Source: an uncultured Campylobacter sp. (GTDB lineage: Bacteria; Campylobacterota; Campylobacteria; Campylobacterales; Campylobacteraceae). Taken from it: 64,000 nucleotides of DNA. Positions 15,621 to 24,385 of the stretch are shown here, piece by piece (position 1 is the first letter of the stretch; every line of letters starts with the position of its first letter). The notes below the pieces were generated by a model that did not search any database, was not told the DNA's origin, and worked only from the letters and a program-made list of their open reading frames with translations. The translations under genes were made by a program, and so were the position numbers. The stretch is from positions 62,001-126,000 of the forward strand of contig NZ_CALBWL010000026.1 of NCBI RefSeq assembly GCF_937973075.1. Direction: 5' to 3'.

Positions 15621-17266
15621 TTTACCTCCTCGATGAGATCGAGCGGATTTAGCGCGTAGGAATTTTTGGCGAAGGCTCGCGCAGCGAGTGCGTGGGCTAG
15701 GACGCCGCAGATCGAGGCCTGCAGAGGCAAGTAGCCTTGCGCGAGCAGCCCGCCGATGAGCCCTGCAAGCACGTCGCCGCTGCCGCCCTTTGCGAGCGCG
15801 GCGCTGCCCTTGTCGCAGACATAGATAATGCCCGCTTGGGCGATGAGCGTGTTTGCGCCCTTTAACACGAGTACGCCGCTAAATTTTTCGCTCCACGCCT
15901 GCGCAAGCTCGAAGCGCCGCTCTTGCAGCTCGCTCACGCTAAGATCTGCGATACCTGCGATCTTTAAAAGCGAGCAAAACTCCTTCGGATGGGGCGTTAG
16001 GATTAAATTTGAATTGGCGTTTAGCAGGCTTAAAATTTCGCGCTCGTAGCACAGATCGGCGTCGATGACGCAGCTTTTGCCCCGCAGCGCGGCAAGATCG
16101 ATCTTCTGCTCTCCGAGGCCGCAGCCGCAGACTACGACCCGCGCGGCATCGAATGAGCTTTTTTGCATCAAAATTGGGCTTAAATTTAATGGCTCCTTAC
16201 TAACGACGCTAACGAGCCCGCTGCCGATCGCGTGAGCCGCCAGAGCTGCCATCTGCGCCGCTCCGCTCATCTGCCCGCTTACGACGTAGGTGTGCCCGAA
16301 GTCGCCCTTGTTGGTGTTTTGTTTCCTGCGCAGCGGTAGCTTCAGATCGCTTTTTTGAAGTAGAAAATATTCGCTCCGCTCCTCAAAATTTGAGCGCGAA
16401 ATTCCAAGATTTGCGACCTTGATCCGCCCTACGTAATCCTTTACTGCGTCCGAAAACAGCGCGAGTTTGAGCGCTCCCATCGCGATCGTCAGATCCGTGC
16501 AAAACGCACCGCCTAAAATGCGCCCGCTCTTATCGATACCGCTTGGGACATCGACTGCGATTTTTAGGGATTTCGCGCTATTTGCGATAGATAAAATTTC
16601 ACAAATTTCAGCGCTTATCGGTTTATTCAAACCGCTGCCGAAAATTCCGTCGATTATGCAGTCTGCGCTTGTAATCTTATCGCGCAGGACGCCGCTTGGA
16701 TTGTCGCATTCGTTGCCTAGCTTGCCGAAATCGCTGCCGTGCTCCGCGGTTTCAAATTTAGCGCTCGTAAATTTCGCGCATAATTTATCGCCGCCGCCCG
16801 AAATGTTTGCGCCGTTTAGGCTTTCGTGCTCGTTATCGGGCTTGTCATCACAAGAGCTGGTGCCCTTTAAAGAGGAGCCGCTTGCGCTTTCATGCGTGCA
16901 GATGTCCTTGCTAGATGCGTTGTCTGCGTGCCCGCAATCGTCTTTTGCGCTCGCGATGTCGATAAGCCTAACGCCCGCAGCCCGCGCCGCATCAGCTTGA
17001 AATTTACCCGCCGCGCTTCTGTTTTGAAGAACGCAAAGCGCCGTGCAGCTAAAATCGCCGCTTAGCTTTCGCAGTGCCGCCATCGCGTCCGCGCCGTTAT
17101 TTCCGCCGCCGCAAAGCGCCAAAATGCGCGAACCCTTTTTGAGTCGCTTTCTGATCTCGCGCTCGATCCTGCCTGCGGCGTTTTCCATTAAAATTTGCTC
17201 GCCAAGTCCAAATTTTGCGCTCGCTCGCGCGTCAAGCTCCTCGGTGCTAAAGAAAATTTTTTTCAA
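15611..17266 (-). CDS. nnrD: Bifunctional NAD(P)H-hydrate epimerase / ADP-dependent dehydratase
   Basis: 551 residues, repairing hydrated NADH and NADPH. The N-terminal YjeF domain has LCGGGNNGADAMAAL (51-65) and resumes at ADCIIDGIFGSGLNKP (from 201). Between them, about residues 107-196, lies an insert rich in Asp, Ser, Asn, Gly and Cys that is not part of the fold. The C-terminal kinase-like domain has GHTYVVSGQMSGA, LTPHPKEF and the ATP-site GGSGDVLAGLIGGLLAQG. Its start overlaps the comM stop by four bases. The insert makes the protein about 90 residues longer than usual. Confidence 0.9.
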   Translation of the reverse strand: MKKIFFSTEELDARASAKFGLGEQILMENAAGRIEREIRKRLKKGSRILALCGGGNNGADAMAALRKLSGDFSCTALCVLQNRSAAGKFQADAARAAGVRLIDIASAKDDCGHADNASSKDICTHESASGSSLKGTSSCDDKPDNEHESLNGANISGGGDKLCAKFTSAKFETAEHGSDFGKLGNECDNPSGVLRDKITSADCIIDGIFGSGLNKPISAEICEILSIANSAKSLKIAVDVPSGIDKSGRILGGAFCTDLTIAMGALKLALFSDAVKDYVGRIKVANLGISRSNFEERSEYFLLQKSDLKLPLRRKQNTNKGDFGHTYVVSGQMSGAAQMAALAAHAIGSGLVSVVSKEPLNLSPILMQKSSFDAARVVVCGCGLGEQKIDLAALRGKSCVIDADLCYEREILSLLNANSNLILTPHPKEFCSLLKIAGIADLSVSELQERRFELAQAWSEKFSGVLVLKGANTLIAQAGIIYVCDKGSAALAKGGSGDVLAGLIGGLLAQGYLPLQASICGVLAHALAARAFAKNSYALNPLDLIEEVKWL

Positions 17267-18780
17267 ATTTCGCTCCTTATGCGAAAGCTAAGAGCCTCCA
17301 AAATATGCGCCTTAGCGATGATTTCGGCGCCTGCTAGATCGGCGATCGTGCGCGCGAGCTTTAGCGTCTTATTCACGCCGCGCTGCGAAAGATCGTAGCG
17401 GGTGATCGCCGTTTGCAAAACGTCCCGCGCAGCGCTTTCGCAGATACAAAATTTTTCAGTTTCCTCGTCGCGCAGCTTTGCGTTTAGCTCGCTCTGTCCG
17501 CGAGCCTTCTGCGCGCGAAAGGCTCGCAGCACCGCATCCGCCATCTCCTCGCTGCAAACGTCGCTTCTATCGTCCGCACCGGTCTCGTCCATCGCGACAT
17601 ATATGTCGATGCGATCAAGCAGCGGCGCGGAGATCGTGTTTTTGTAGCGCCTGATGTCGTTTAGCGAGCAGGTGCAGGTTAGGTTTTTGGAGAATAGATT
17701 TCCGCACGGGCAGGGGTTTTGCGCCGCGACGAAGATAAATTTCGTTTGGTATTCGACCTTGGAATTTACGCGCGAAATCAAAATTCTATTATCTTCTAAC
17801 GGCTCGCGCAGGCTCTCTAAAATTTGCTTACCGAAGTGCGGCAGCTCGTCGAAAAACAGCTCGCCGCCGTTTGCGAGCGCGACCTCGCCGATCTTTGCGC
17901 CGCTACTGCCGCCGCCGAAAATAGAGCTGCGCGTGCTGGTGTGGTGCGGCGAGCGGAAAGGACGCAGCGCGCTAAAATCGACGTCTTTGTTATTTAGCGA
18001 CTCGTAGGCGCACGAGAGCAGCACTTCGCCTAGGCTCTGCGGAGGCAGAATTCTGGCTATCCGCTTTGCGCACATGCTTTTGCCACAGCCCGGGCTGCCC
18101 TCAAAGAGGATGTTGTGCATGCCGCACGCGGCGATCAGGCTCGCGCGCTTGGCGCGTTTTTGTCCTTTGACGTCTTTGAAATCAAGCGAAAAATCGCGGT
18201 TGGGAACGTAAGCTTGCCCGTCAATCTCCACGACGTTTTTAAAAAGCGGATGGGTTTCTCGCATGAGCCTGCTTGCGGCGAACTCTTCATCTAAAAAAAA
18301 TCTGACCGCATCGCTTAGGCTACCTACCACATAGACGTCATAGTTTGGGATCGTGCAGGCCTTTAGAGCAATGCTTTGCGGTACTAAAATTTTAGCGCGC
18401 TTCACCTTCGTGCTTAAAAAAAGCAGGATCGAAAAGAGGCTCGCCGTACTCTTTAGGCTGCCGTCTAAACCGAGCTCGCCGAAGACGAAGAAATCGCCGT
18501 CGATGCGCTCTTTTTGCAGCGCGATGAGAAGTGCAATCGCAAGATCGAAGTGCGAGCCGTTTTTGGGCGTGTCGGAGGGGGAGAGATTTATGATGATTTT
18601 GGACGCGGGAAATTTAAAATTTAGGCTCACAAGCGCCGCTTTTACGCGGCTTTCACTCTCTTTTATCGTAGCGCCCGCAAGACCGACGATATTAAATCCC
18701 GGCAGCCCCCGCACGAATGTCGACTCGACCTCTACGGGGATCAGTGCATCCGTGAAGGCAGCGCATTTTAGGGATTTCAT
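17263..18780 (-). CDS. comM: YifB/ComM family Mg-chelatase-like AAA+ ATPase
   Basis: 505 residues. An N-terminal Lon-protease-like fold (LPGFNIVGLAGATIKESESRVKAAL) precedes the AAA+ core with Walker A GSPGCGKSM and a C-terminal domain. ComM is a branch-migration helicase that extends integration of incoming DNA during natural transformation, so the gene fits a naturally competent host. It overlaps def by four bases at its start and nnrDE by four at its end. Confidence 0.9.
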   Translation of the reverse strand: MKSLKCAAFTDALIPVEVESTFVRGLPGFNIVGLAGATIKESESRVKAALVSLNFKFPASKIIINLSPSDTPKNGSHFDLAIALLIALQKERIDGDFFVFGELGLDGSLKSTASLFSILLFLSTKVKRAKILVPQSIALKACTIPNYDVYVVGSLSDAVRFFLDEEFAASRLMRETHPLFKNVVEIDGQAYVPNRDFSLDFKDVKGQKRAKRASLIAACGMHNILFEGSPGCGKSMCAKRIARILPPQSLGEVLLSCAYESLNNKDVDFSALRPFRSPHHTSTRSSIFGGGSSGAKIGEVALANGGELFFDELPHFGKQILESLREPLEDNRILISRVNSKVEYQTKFIFVAAQNPCPCGNLFSKNLTCTCSLNDIRRYKNTISAPLLDRIDIYVAMDETGADDRSDVCSEEMADAVLRAFRAQKARGQSELNAKLRDEETEKFCICESAARDVLQTAITRYDLSQRGVNKTLKLARTIADLAGAEIIAKAHILEALSFRIRSEI

Positions 18781-19295
18781 TTCGATTTTTCTTTTAGACT
18801 TTTTTTGAATTCTTTATCAAATTTTTTGCGTTTATTGTATCCGATGCGCTCGATGAAAAGATGTCCGTCGAGGTGGTCCATCTCGTGCTGTATACAGACG
18901 GCTAGCAGTTCGCTAGCGTCCATTTCGTGGGTATTGCCGGTGCGGTCTTGAAACTGTACCGTGATAAACTCGGCGCGCGTGACGTCCTCGTAAAAGCCGG
19001 GCACCGACAAGCAGCCCTCCTGAAATACGACCTCGCCCTCCTTTTTTAAAATTTGCGGATTGATGATCTCGATGAGGTCTTTTTTGTCTTGGATTTTTTC
19101 CTCATTGGCTAAATTTATGATCAAAGCGCGCACGGGCCTGCCTACCTGGATGGCGGCAAGGCCTATGCCGTTTTTTGCGATCATCGTCTCATACATATCA
19201 TCCAAAAGCTCGCCCAGCGCCGCGTCGAATTTCACGACCTCGGTCGATCTTTGATAAAGCTTTTTATTCGGATAGGTAAGGACGTCCAGGATCAT
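18777..19295 (-). CDS. def: Peptide deformylase
   Basis: 172 residues. It removes the N-formyl group from new proteins at the ribosome. All three signature motifs are present: GIGLAAIQVG (43-52), EGCLSV (93-98, Cys metal ligand) and HEMDH (137-141, two His ligands and the catalytic Glu). It directly abuts clpP and is transcribed with tig and clpP, so chaperone, protease and deformylase acting on new chains share an operon. Confidence 0.95.
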   Translation of the reverse strand: MILDVLTYPNKKLYQRSTEVVKFDAALGELLDDMYETMIAKNGIGLAAIQVGRPVRALIINLANEEKIQDKKDLIEIINPQILKKEGEVVFQEGCLSVPGFYEDVTRAEFITVQFQDRTGNTHEMDASELLAVCIQHEMDHLDGHLFIERIGYNKRKKFDKEFKKSLKEKSK

Positions 19296-19880
19296 CTATT
19301 TAAAGCTCTTTTGAAGTACTTGATCGATCAGTCCGTATTGCACGGCATCCTCGGCGCTCATGAAAAAGTCGCGATCGGTGTCCTTTTCGACCTGCGCGAG
19401 ATCTTTGCCGGAATTTTGCGAAAGAATGCCATTTAAAATTTCTTTCATTCGTAAAATTTCTTTAGCTTGGATCTCGATGTCGGTAGCTTGGCCTTGCGCG
19501 CCGCCGAGGGGCTGGTGGATCATTATACGCGAGTTTGGAAGCGCGTAGCGTTTACCTTTTGCGCCGCAGCTTAGCAAAAACGCTCCCATCGACGCCGCTT
19601 GCCCGATACAGATCGTGCTCACGTCGGGTTTGATGTAATTCATCGTGTCATAAATGCTAAATCCGCTCGTAACCACGCCGCCAGGGGAGTTGATGTATAG
19701 ATAGATATCCTTATCCGGGTCTTCCGCTTCCAAAAACAGAAGCTGCGCGACGATCGAGCTTGCTACCGCATCGTCAATCTCGCCGCTAAGCATTACGATG
19801 CGGTCTTTTAGCAGCCTCGAGTAGATGTCGTAGCTGCGCTCTCCGCGACTAGTTTGTTCGATAACGTAAGGAATCACCAT
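19296..19880 (-). CDS. clpP: ATP-dependent Clp protease proteolytic subunit
   Basis: 194 residues, standard ClpP length. The catalytic serine is S97 in GQAASMGAFLL and the histidine is H122 in MIHQPLGG; INSPGG forms the oxyanion region. ClpP rings partner with ClpX or ClpA, neither encoded here. It lies exactly between tig and def with no intergenic bases. Confidence 0.96.
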   Translation of the reverse strand: MVIPYVIEQTSRGERSYDIYSRLLKDRIVMLSGEIDDAVASSIVAQLLFLEAEDPDKDIYLYINSPGGVVTSGFSIYDTMNYIKPDVSTICIGQAASMGAFLLSCGAKGKRYALPNSRIMIHQPLGGAQGQATDIEIQAKEILRMKEILNGILSQNSGKDLAQVEKDTDRDFFMSAEDAVQYGLIDQVLQKSFK

Positions 19881-21194
19881 CTATTCGCCCTTCTCTTCTT
19901 TTTTGCCCTGTTTGGAGAAAATATCGTTAAATAGCTTCTCTTCGATCAGCGCCATTTTGACGGCCGGTAGCATGCCGTTGTTGCGGTATCTATCTAGGTG
20001 CTCTTTCGGGTTTGCGCCATAGGTATAGGCCTCCATATAGACCGCTTGGACTAGTTCCTGATCGCTCACGTCGATCTTGCGCTTTTTGGCTAGCTCGTCG
20101 ATTAAGAATGTAAGTTTTACGCTGTTTTCGGCAGCCTTTCTAAATTCTTCGCGCTTTTTATCCAGGGCGTCTTTGTTGTTTTTAAATTCCTCGATCTGCT
20201 CTTTTGAAAAGCCGCTCCATGCGTTGTTAAACTGCAAATTAATCTCTTGCTCGACGATCGCTTTTGGAAGTGCGAAGTTAAATTTTTCGGCGAGCGCGTC
20301 GGCAAATTTAGGCTTTAGATCCTCGTTTATCAGCTTTTGAAGCTTATCGTTTTTGATGCGCTCTTTAATGCGCGCTTCAAATTTCTCCTTGCTCGGCTCT
20401 TTCTCGCCCGGAAGCGCTTGCTTTAGCTCCTCTTCGCCGAGCTCCTTGGCAGGTTTTTTAGCCTGAATTTCATGAAGCTTGACTTTAAAAATCGCGTCCT
20501 TGCCGGCTAAGCTTTTCGCACCGTAATCTTGCGGAAATTTAACCGCTACGTCGCGCTCCTCGCCCACTCTAAGTCCGATCATTCCGTCTTCAAAGCCCGG
20601 GATGAATTGATTTGAGCCGATCTGAAGGACATAGTCCTGCGCCTTGCCGCCGTCGAATGGCTTGCCGTCCACGAAGCCTTCGAAGTCGAATTTTGCAAAA
20701 TCGTCTTTGGCTAGAATTTTTTTATTGGTTTTAGAAAGCGGAGCGATCATCTGCAAAAATTCCGCCACTTTCTCGTCAATCTCTTTTTGGCTAACGCGCG
20801 GGCTGCTAAACTTAGGGATCAGCTCCTCGTACCCTTCTACGCTAACTTCTGGTCTGAAAGAAATTTCGATCTGCACATCGATGTCGCCTTCTTTTTCGTC
20901 AAATTTAGAAAAGACCGGCTCGGATAAAATTTCATCTTGTTTTTTCTTTAAAATTTTAAGAGACTCGTCAATCATATTTTTAAGAAGCTCCTGCTTTGCA
21001 TCGCCCTCAAGCTGCTTGCCGTATCGCTTCAAAACCACCGCGGTAGGCACTTTGCCCTGTCTGAATCCGTCGATTCTTAGCTGCTTGGAGGCCTTTTTGG
21101 CTAGCTCTTCTACTTTAGCTGCGATCTGCTTTGCTTCGATCTTGCTCGCAGCTACCGCATTTGCGGCATCTTTCATTTTTGCTTTTACTTCCAT
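19881..21194 (-). CDS. tig: Trigger factor
   Basis: 437 residues. This ribosome-bound chaperone has an N-terminal ribosome-binding domain (signature GFRQGKVP), a central FKBP-type isomerase domain (DFAKFDFEGFVDGKPFDGG) and a long helical C-terminal domain. It is the first gene of the six-gene minus-strand operon ending with purN. The ATG at 21194 follows AAAGGAATTTT. Intact. Confidence 0.95.
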   Translation of the reverse strand: MEVKAKMKDAANAVAASKIEAKQIAAKVEELAKKASKQLRIDGFRQGKVPTAVVLKRYGKQLEGDAKQELLKNMIDESLKILKKKQDEILSEPVFSKFDEKEGDIDVQIEISFRPEVSVEGYEELIPKFSSPRVSQKEIDEKVAEFLQMIAPLSKTNKKILAKDDFAKFDFEGFVDGKPFDGGKAQDYVLQIGSNQFIPGFEDGMIGLRVGEERDVAVKFPQDYGAKSLAGKDAIFKVKLHEIQAKKPAKELGEEELKQALPGEKEPSKEKFEARIKERIKNDKLQKLINEDLKPKFADALAEKFNFALPKAIVEQEINLQFNNAWSGFSKEQIEEFKNNKDALDKKREEFRKAAENSVKLTFLIDELAKKRKIDVSDQELVQAVYMEAYTYGANPKEHLDRYRNNGMLPAVKMALIEEKLFNDIFSKQGKKEEKGE

Positions 21195-21319
21195 AAAATT
21201 CCTTTAGAAAATTTAAAAATAGCTCGTAATATATCAAAAAATTTCTTATTTAAAGTATAAATTCCTAAAATTTGCCGAGCCTAAGCGGCTCGCGGCTTTT
21301 AAATTTTAAAATTTTTAAG

Positions 21320-21346
21320 AGCCCGCCTTGAAATTTAAAGCGGGCT
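21320..21346 (-). terminator. Hairpin after the siderophore receptor gene
   Basis: AGCCCGC (21320-21326) pairs with GCGGGCT (21340-21346) over a 13-nt loop, six bases past the receptor stop. On the minus strand it is followed by CTTAAAAATTTT. A second stem, CGAGCC/GGCTCG, lies at 21276-21292. Confidence 0.5.
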
Positions 21347-21351
21347 TGAGG

Positions 21352-23502
21352 CTAAAATTTTACCGACACGTTAAACATAAACTGCCGCGCGTAGCCCATC
21401 TGAATAGGTATCACGCTCGTGGTCGTGCCGGTCGAGGATGAGGTATAGTATTTTTTGTCGGTTAAATTTTTGACGTTGAACGAAAAATTCGTATCATAGC
21501 CCGAAATTTTAGTATCGTAGCTCACGAAGGCGTCATAAACTACGGCGTGAGGCAGCTTAAACGCCGTTCCTGCGGGCACGCTCGGTAGGTTCGTGCGCAT
21601 ATAGTAGGTGTACCACGAGCCGAAATATCGCGCGCCGCCGCCCAGTCTAAGCCCCTTTGCGCCTAGATGCGCAAAATCGTAGTTGGCAAATAGGCTTGCT
21701 TGGTGCTTTGGCGTCGCTTCCAGCGGTTTGCCGATTAGCACCGCAAAAGCGCCGTCGTCCTCGCGCACCCTCGTTTTGGTGTATGCGTAGCTCGCCGACA
21801 TGCTAAGCCCCTGCGTCACGCGCCCGTTTATATCGAGCTCAAATCCTCGCGAGCGAGCCTTGCCGATCGTCTCGCTTATATTATTTACCGTTCGCAGGAT
21901 GTTTCTTTTATCGATATTAAACACCGCCGCGCCCGCAGTGACGCGATCGTTTTGAAATTTAGTGCCGAACTCCACGGATTTACCTTCCTCCGGCTTTAGA
22001 TCGCCGCCTATCGCCTCGCCTATGGACATCTGCGGCGTGAAGCTTTGTGCGTAGTTGGTATATACCGACCACTGCGGGCTTAACAGGTACAAAAGCCCGC
22101 CCTGATAGGTCGTAGCGGCCTTTTTCTGATCGGTGCTGTTCGGTCCTTGCCAGCTTTGTTTGGCTACTTGATCGTAAAATTCCCTACGCACGCCCAAAGA
22201 AAGTATCAACTCGTCGGTTAAATTTATATTATCTTGCGTGTAAAGCCCGATCGTTCTTAGCTTTTGATATTGTATTTTTGGCTCTCTATCGTTCGTTAAG
22301 ACGGCGCCCGAAGCGGTCTGTCCGGTAAGCATATTGATGCGTCCAGCGGTGCCTTTTAGAGCGCCCGGACGGTATCTGTAGTAGTTTTTGTAATCCGTGC
22401 CGAAAAGAACGTCGTGCTTAAGCGGGCCCGTTTCAAATTTGCCGTTTAGCGTGACGCTTGCTGCGTGCGTGCGGTGTATGAAATTATCGTAGTAGTTATA
22501 CGATCGCGTCGTGCCGGTAAGGCCTTGGGGCGTGAATGGATTGTTCGGACGGACGTAGCCGTATTCGTGCTTGCTGCGCGAGAAAGCGTAGGCGCCTTTC
22601 AATATCCAATCCTCGTTAAATTCCTTCTCAAAGCCGAAATCAACCGTATCGAGCTTGCTTTGTAGTTTATTTACCGGCTCGTCGAAGCGGACTTTGCCGC
22701 TGCCGTAAATTTTACCCGTACTCGGCACCAAAAATGCGCCGCGATCCACAGGATCGGTAGAGCGGCTATGGGTGTAGCCTAAGTTTATCGAATAATCGTC
22801 TCCTTGATACGCAAGCGACGGCGCAAAGAGCGTGTTTTTTATACCGCCGAAATTTCGCCAATAATCCTTCGCGTAGTAATCGAATATAAATCTATACGCA
22901 AAGCCGCTATCTGCGATCGGTCCCGTGGTATCAAATCCCGCGTCCCAATAGTTGCGGTTGCCCAGCCCGCCCCAAAGCTCATTTATAAACTCATACTGCG
23001 GCTTTTTGGTTACCATGTTTATGACGCCGCCCGGTTGCTGCGCACCGTAGAGCATGCTTGCGGGCCCTTTTAGAACCTCGACGCTTTGAATGGTTTTGTT
23101 GAAATTGTGCATCACGGCGCCCGGTACGCCGTTGCGCATAATCGAGCCGTCGCGACCCTCGCCGAAGCCGCGCTTGATGATCGCATCGAAAATATTTCCC
23201 GTCGTATTTGCGTAGCTTATGCCGCTTACGTTTTGCAGCGATTCGGCTAAGGTTTCTGGCTTTTTGTCCTTTAGATGCTGCTGCGTTACGACATTTACGG
23301 TTTGCGGAATTTCTAAAATTCTCTTAGTCGTCTTGCCGATCTCGCTGCGTACGGCGCGGTAACCGTCGTCGTTATTCGCCCATTCTACGACCTCGATATC
23401 GCCTAGGTTTTCGCCCGAGGCGGAGTTTGCTGCGGCATTTTGTTCGGCGCAAGCAAAGGAAAAAAGCGCCAAAGCCGCGCCGAAACTCATCTTAAATTTC
23501 AT
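21352..23502 (-). CDS. TonB-dependent siderophore receptor (ferrichrome type)
   Basis: 716 residues with a signal peptide (about 1-26, ending near CAEQNAAA). The plug domain follows: LQNVSGISYANTTGN, VEVLKGPASMLYGAQQPGGVINMVTKKP. A 22-strand barrel ends in the aromatic C-terminal strand QFMFNVSVKF. The order of segments matches FhuA/FoxA-type receptors for hydroxamate siderophores; the exact substrate cannot be read. No transport partner is nearby. A Fur-box-like palindrome 76 bases upstream suggests iron repression. Confidence 0.88.
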   Translation of the reverse strand: MKFKMSFGAALALFSFACAEQNAAANSASGENLGDIEVVEWANNDDGYRAVRSEIGKTTKRILEIPQTVNVVTQQHLKDKKPETLAESLQNVSGISYANTTGNIFDAIIKRGFGEGRDGSIMRNGVPGAVMHNFNKTIQSVEVLKGPASMLYGAQQPGGVINMVTKKPQYEFINELWGGLGNRNYWDAGFDTTGPIADSGFAYRFIFDYYAKDYWRNFGGIKNTLFAPSLAYQGDDYSINLGYTHSRSTDPVDRGAFLVPSTGKIYGSGKVRFDEPVNKLQSKLDTVDFGFEKEFNEDWILKGAYAFSRSKHEYGYVRPNNPFTPQGLTGTTRSYNYYDNFIHRTHAASVTLNGKFETGPLKHDVLFGTDYKNYYRYRPGALKGTAGRINMLTGQTASGAVLTNDREPKIQYQKLRTIGLYTQDNINLTDELILSLGVRREFYDQVAKQSWQGPNSTDQKKAATTYQGGLLYLLSPQWSVYTNYAQSFTPQMSIGEAIGGDLKPEEGKSVEFGTKFQNDRVTAGAAVFNIDKRNILRTVNNISETIGKARSRGFELDINGRVTQGLSMSASYAYTKTRVREDDGAFAVLIGKPLEATPKHQASLFANYDFAHLGAKGLRLGGGARYFGSWYTYYMRTNLPSVPAGTAFKLPHAVVYDAFVSYDTKISGYDTNFSFNVKNLTDKKYYTSSSTGTTTSVIPIQMGYARQFMFNVSVKF

Positions 23503-23577
23503 TACCGAACTCCTTGTAGATAAAGCTTATCGAAACGGCGGATTTTAAACAAAAATTTCTTAAATTTAAATATATTA

Positions 23578-23592
23578 TCATTAACATAATGA
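23578..23592. promoter_or_regulatory. Fur-box-like inverted repeat
   Basis: TCATTA and TAATGA form a perfect inverted repeat around ACA, within ATTATCATTAACATAATGAG, 76 bases upstream of the receptor ATG. This resembles the GATAAT-type half sites of Fur operators. It lies between the divergent receptor and folE genes; iron control of the receptor is the likelier role. Confidence 0.5.
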
Positions 23593-23689
23593 GATTGATA
23601 AAATTTCGCGCGGAATTTTAAAATTTATCAGCGTTATAAAAGGCGTTTTTGAGTAATATCGCGCATCGATTTTTAAGGAATTGCTAAAA

Positions 23690-24274
23690 ATGGACGAAAA
23701 AAGCCGAGTAAAATTTGAAAATTGCGTGTCGCAGATGCTTGAAATTTTAGGCGAGGATCCGAAGCGTGACGGGCTTGCAAAGACGCCTGAGCGCGTAGCT
23801 AAAGCCTATGAGTTTCTAACTAGCGGCTACGAGCTGGACCCAAAAGAAATTTTAAACGACGCGCTGTTTGATAGCAGCAACAACGAGATGGTTTTGATAA
23901 AAGATATAGAATTTTATAGCCTCTGCGAGCACCATCTGCTGCCTATCATCGGGCGCGCGCATGTAGCGTATATCCCGAATAAAAAGGTCGTGGGGCTTAG
24001 CAAAATTCCGCGTATGGTAAATATTTTCGCGCGCAGGCTGCAGATCCAAGAGCAGCTTACCGAGCAGATCGCAGGCGCTATAGAGGAGGTTATCCATCCG
24101 CTCGGCGTGGGCGTGGTGCTTCAAGCGCGACACATGTGCATGGAGATGCGCGGCGTGCAAAAGATCAACTCGACCACGACTACGTCGGCACTGCGGGGGC
24201 TTTTTATCAGCCGAAACGACACGCGCAAGGAATTTTTCGATCTGATCAACTCCCCGAAAGCTTTTGGTTTTTAA
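23690..24274 (+). CDS. folE: GTP cyclohydrolase I
   Basis: 194 residues from the ATG at 23690; an in-frame TTG at 23681 is too close to the AAGGA at 23675-23679 to be the start. The enzyme makes dihydroneopterin triphosphate, the first step to folate (and to queuosine via QueD). Motifs: CEHHLLPIIGRAHVAYIP with zinc-binding Cys and His, GLSKIPRMV, and QARHMCMEMRG with the second zinc Cys. It is divergent from the receptor gene and 111 bases before nifS. Confidence 0.94.
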   Translation: MDEKSRVKFENCVSQMLEILGEDPKRDGLAKTPERVAKAYEFLTSGYELDPKEILNDALFDSSNNEMVLIKDIEFYSLCEHHLLPIIGRAHVAYIPNKKVVGLSKIPRMVNIFARRLQIQEQLTEQIAGAIEEVIHPLGVGVVLQARHMCMEMRGVQKINSTTTTSALRGLFISRNDTRKEFFDLINSPKAFGF

Positions 24275-24385
24275 AACGGTAAGCGTTAAAGAAAAATTTA
24301 GCAATTATGTTATATTATCGTGCGAAATTGATAAAAGAGCGAAATTGTCTGATTAAATTTCAGGCAAATTTTAGAAAGGAATTTT

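Noticed and set aside
23681..23689. TTG start for folE
   Set aside because: It lies one base after the AAGGA ribosome-binding site; the ATG at 23690 has proper spacing.
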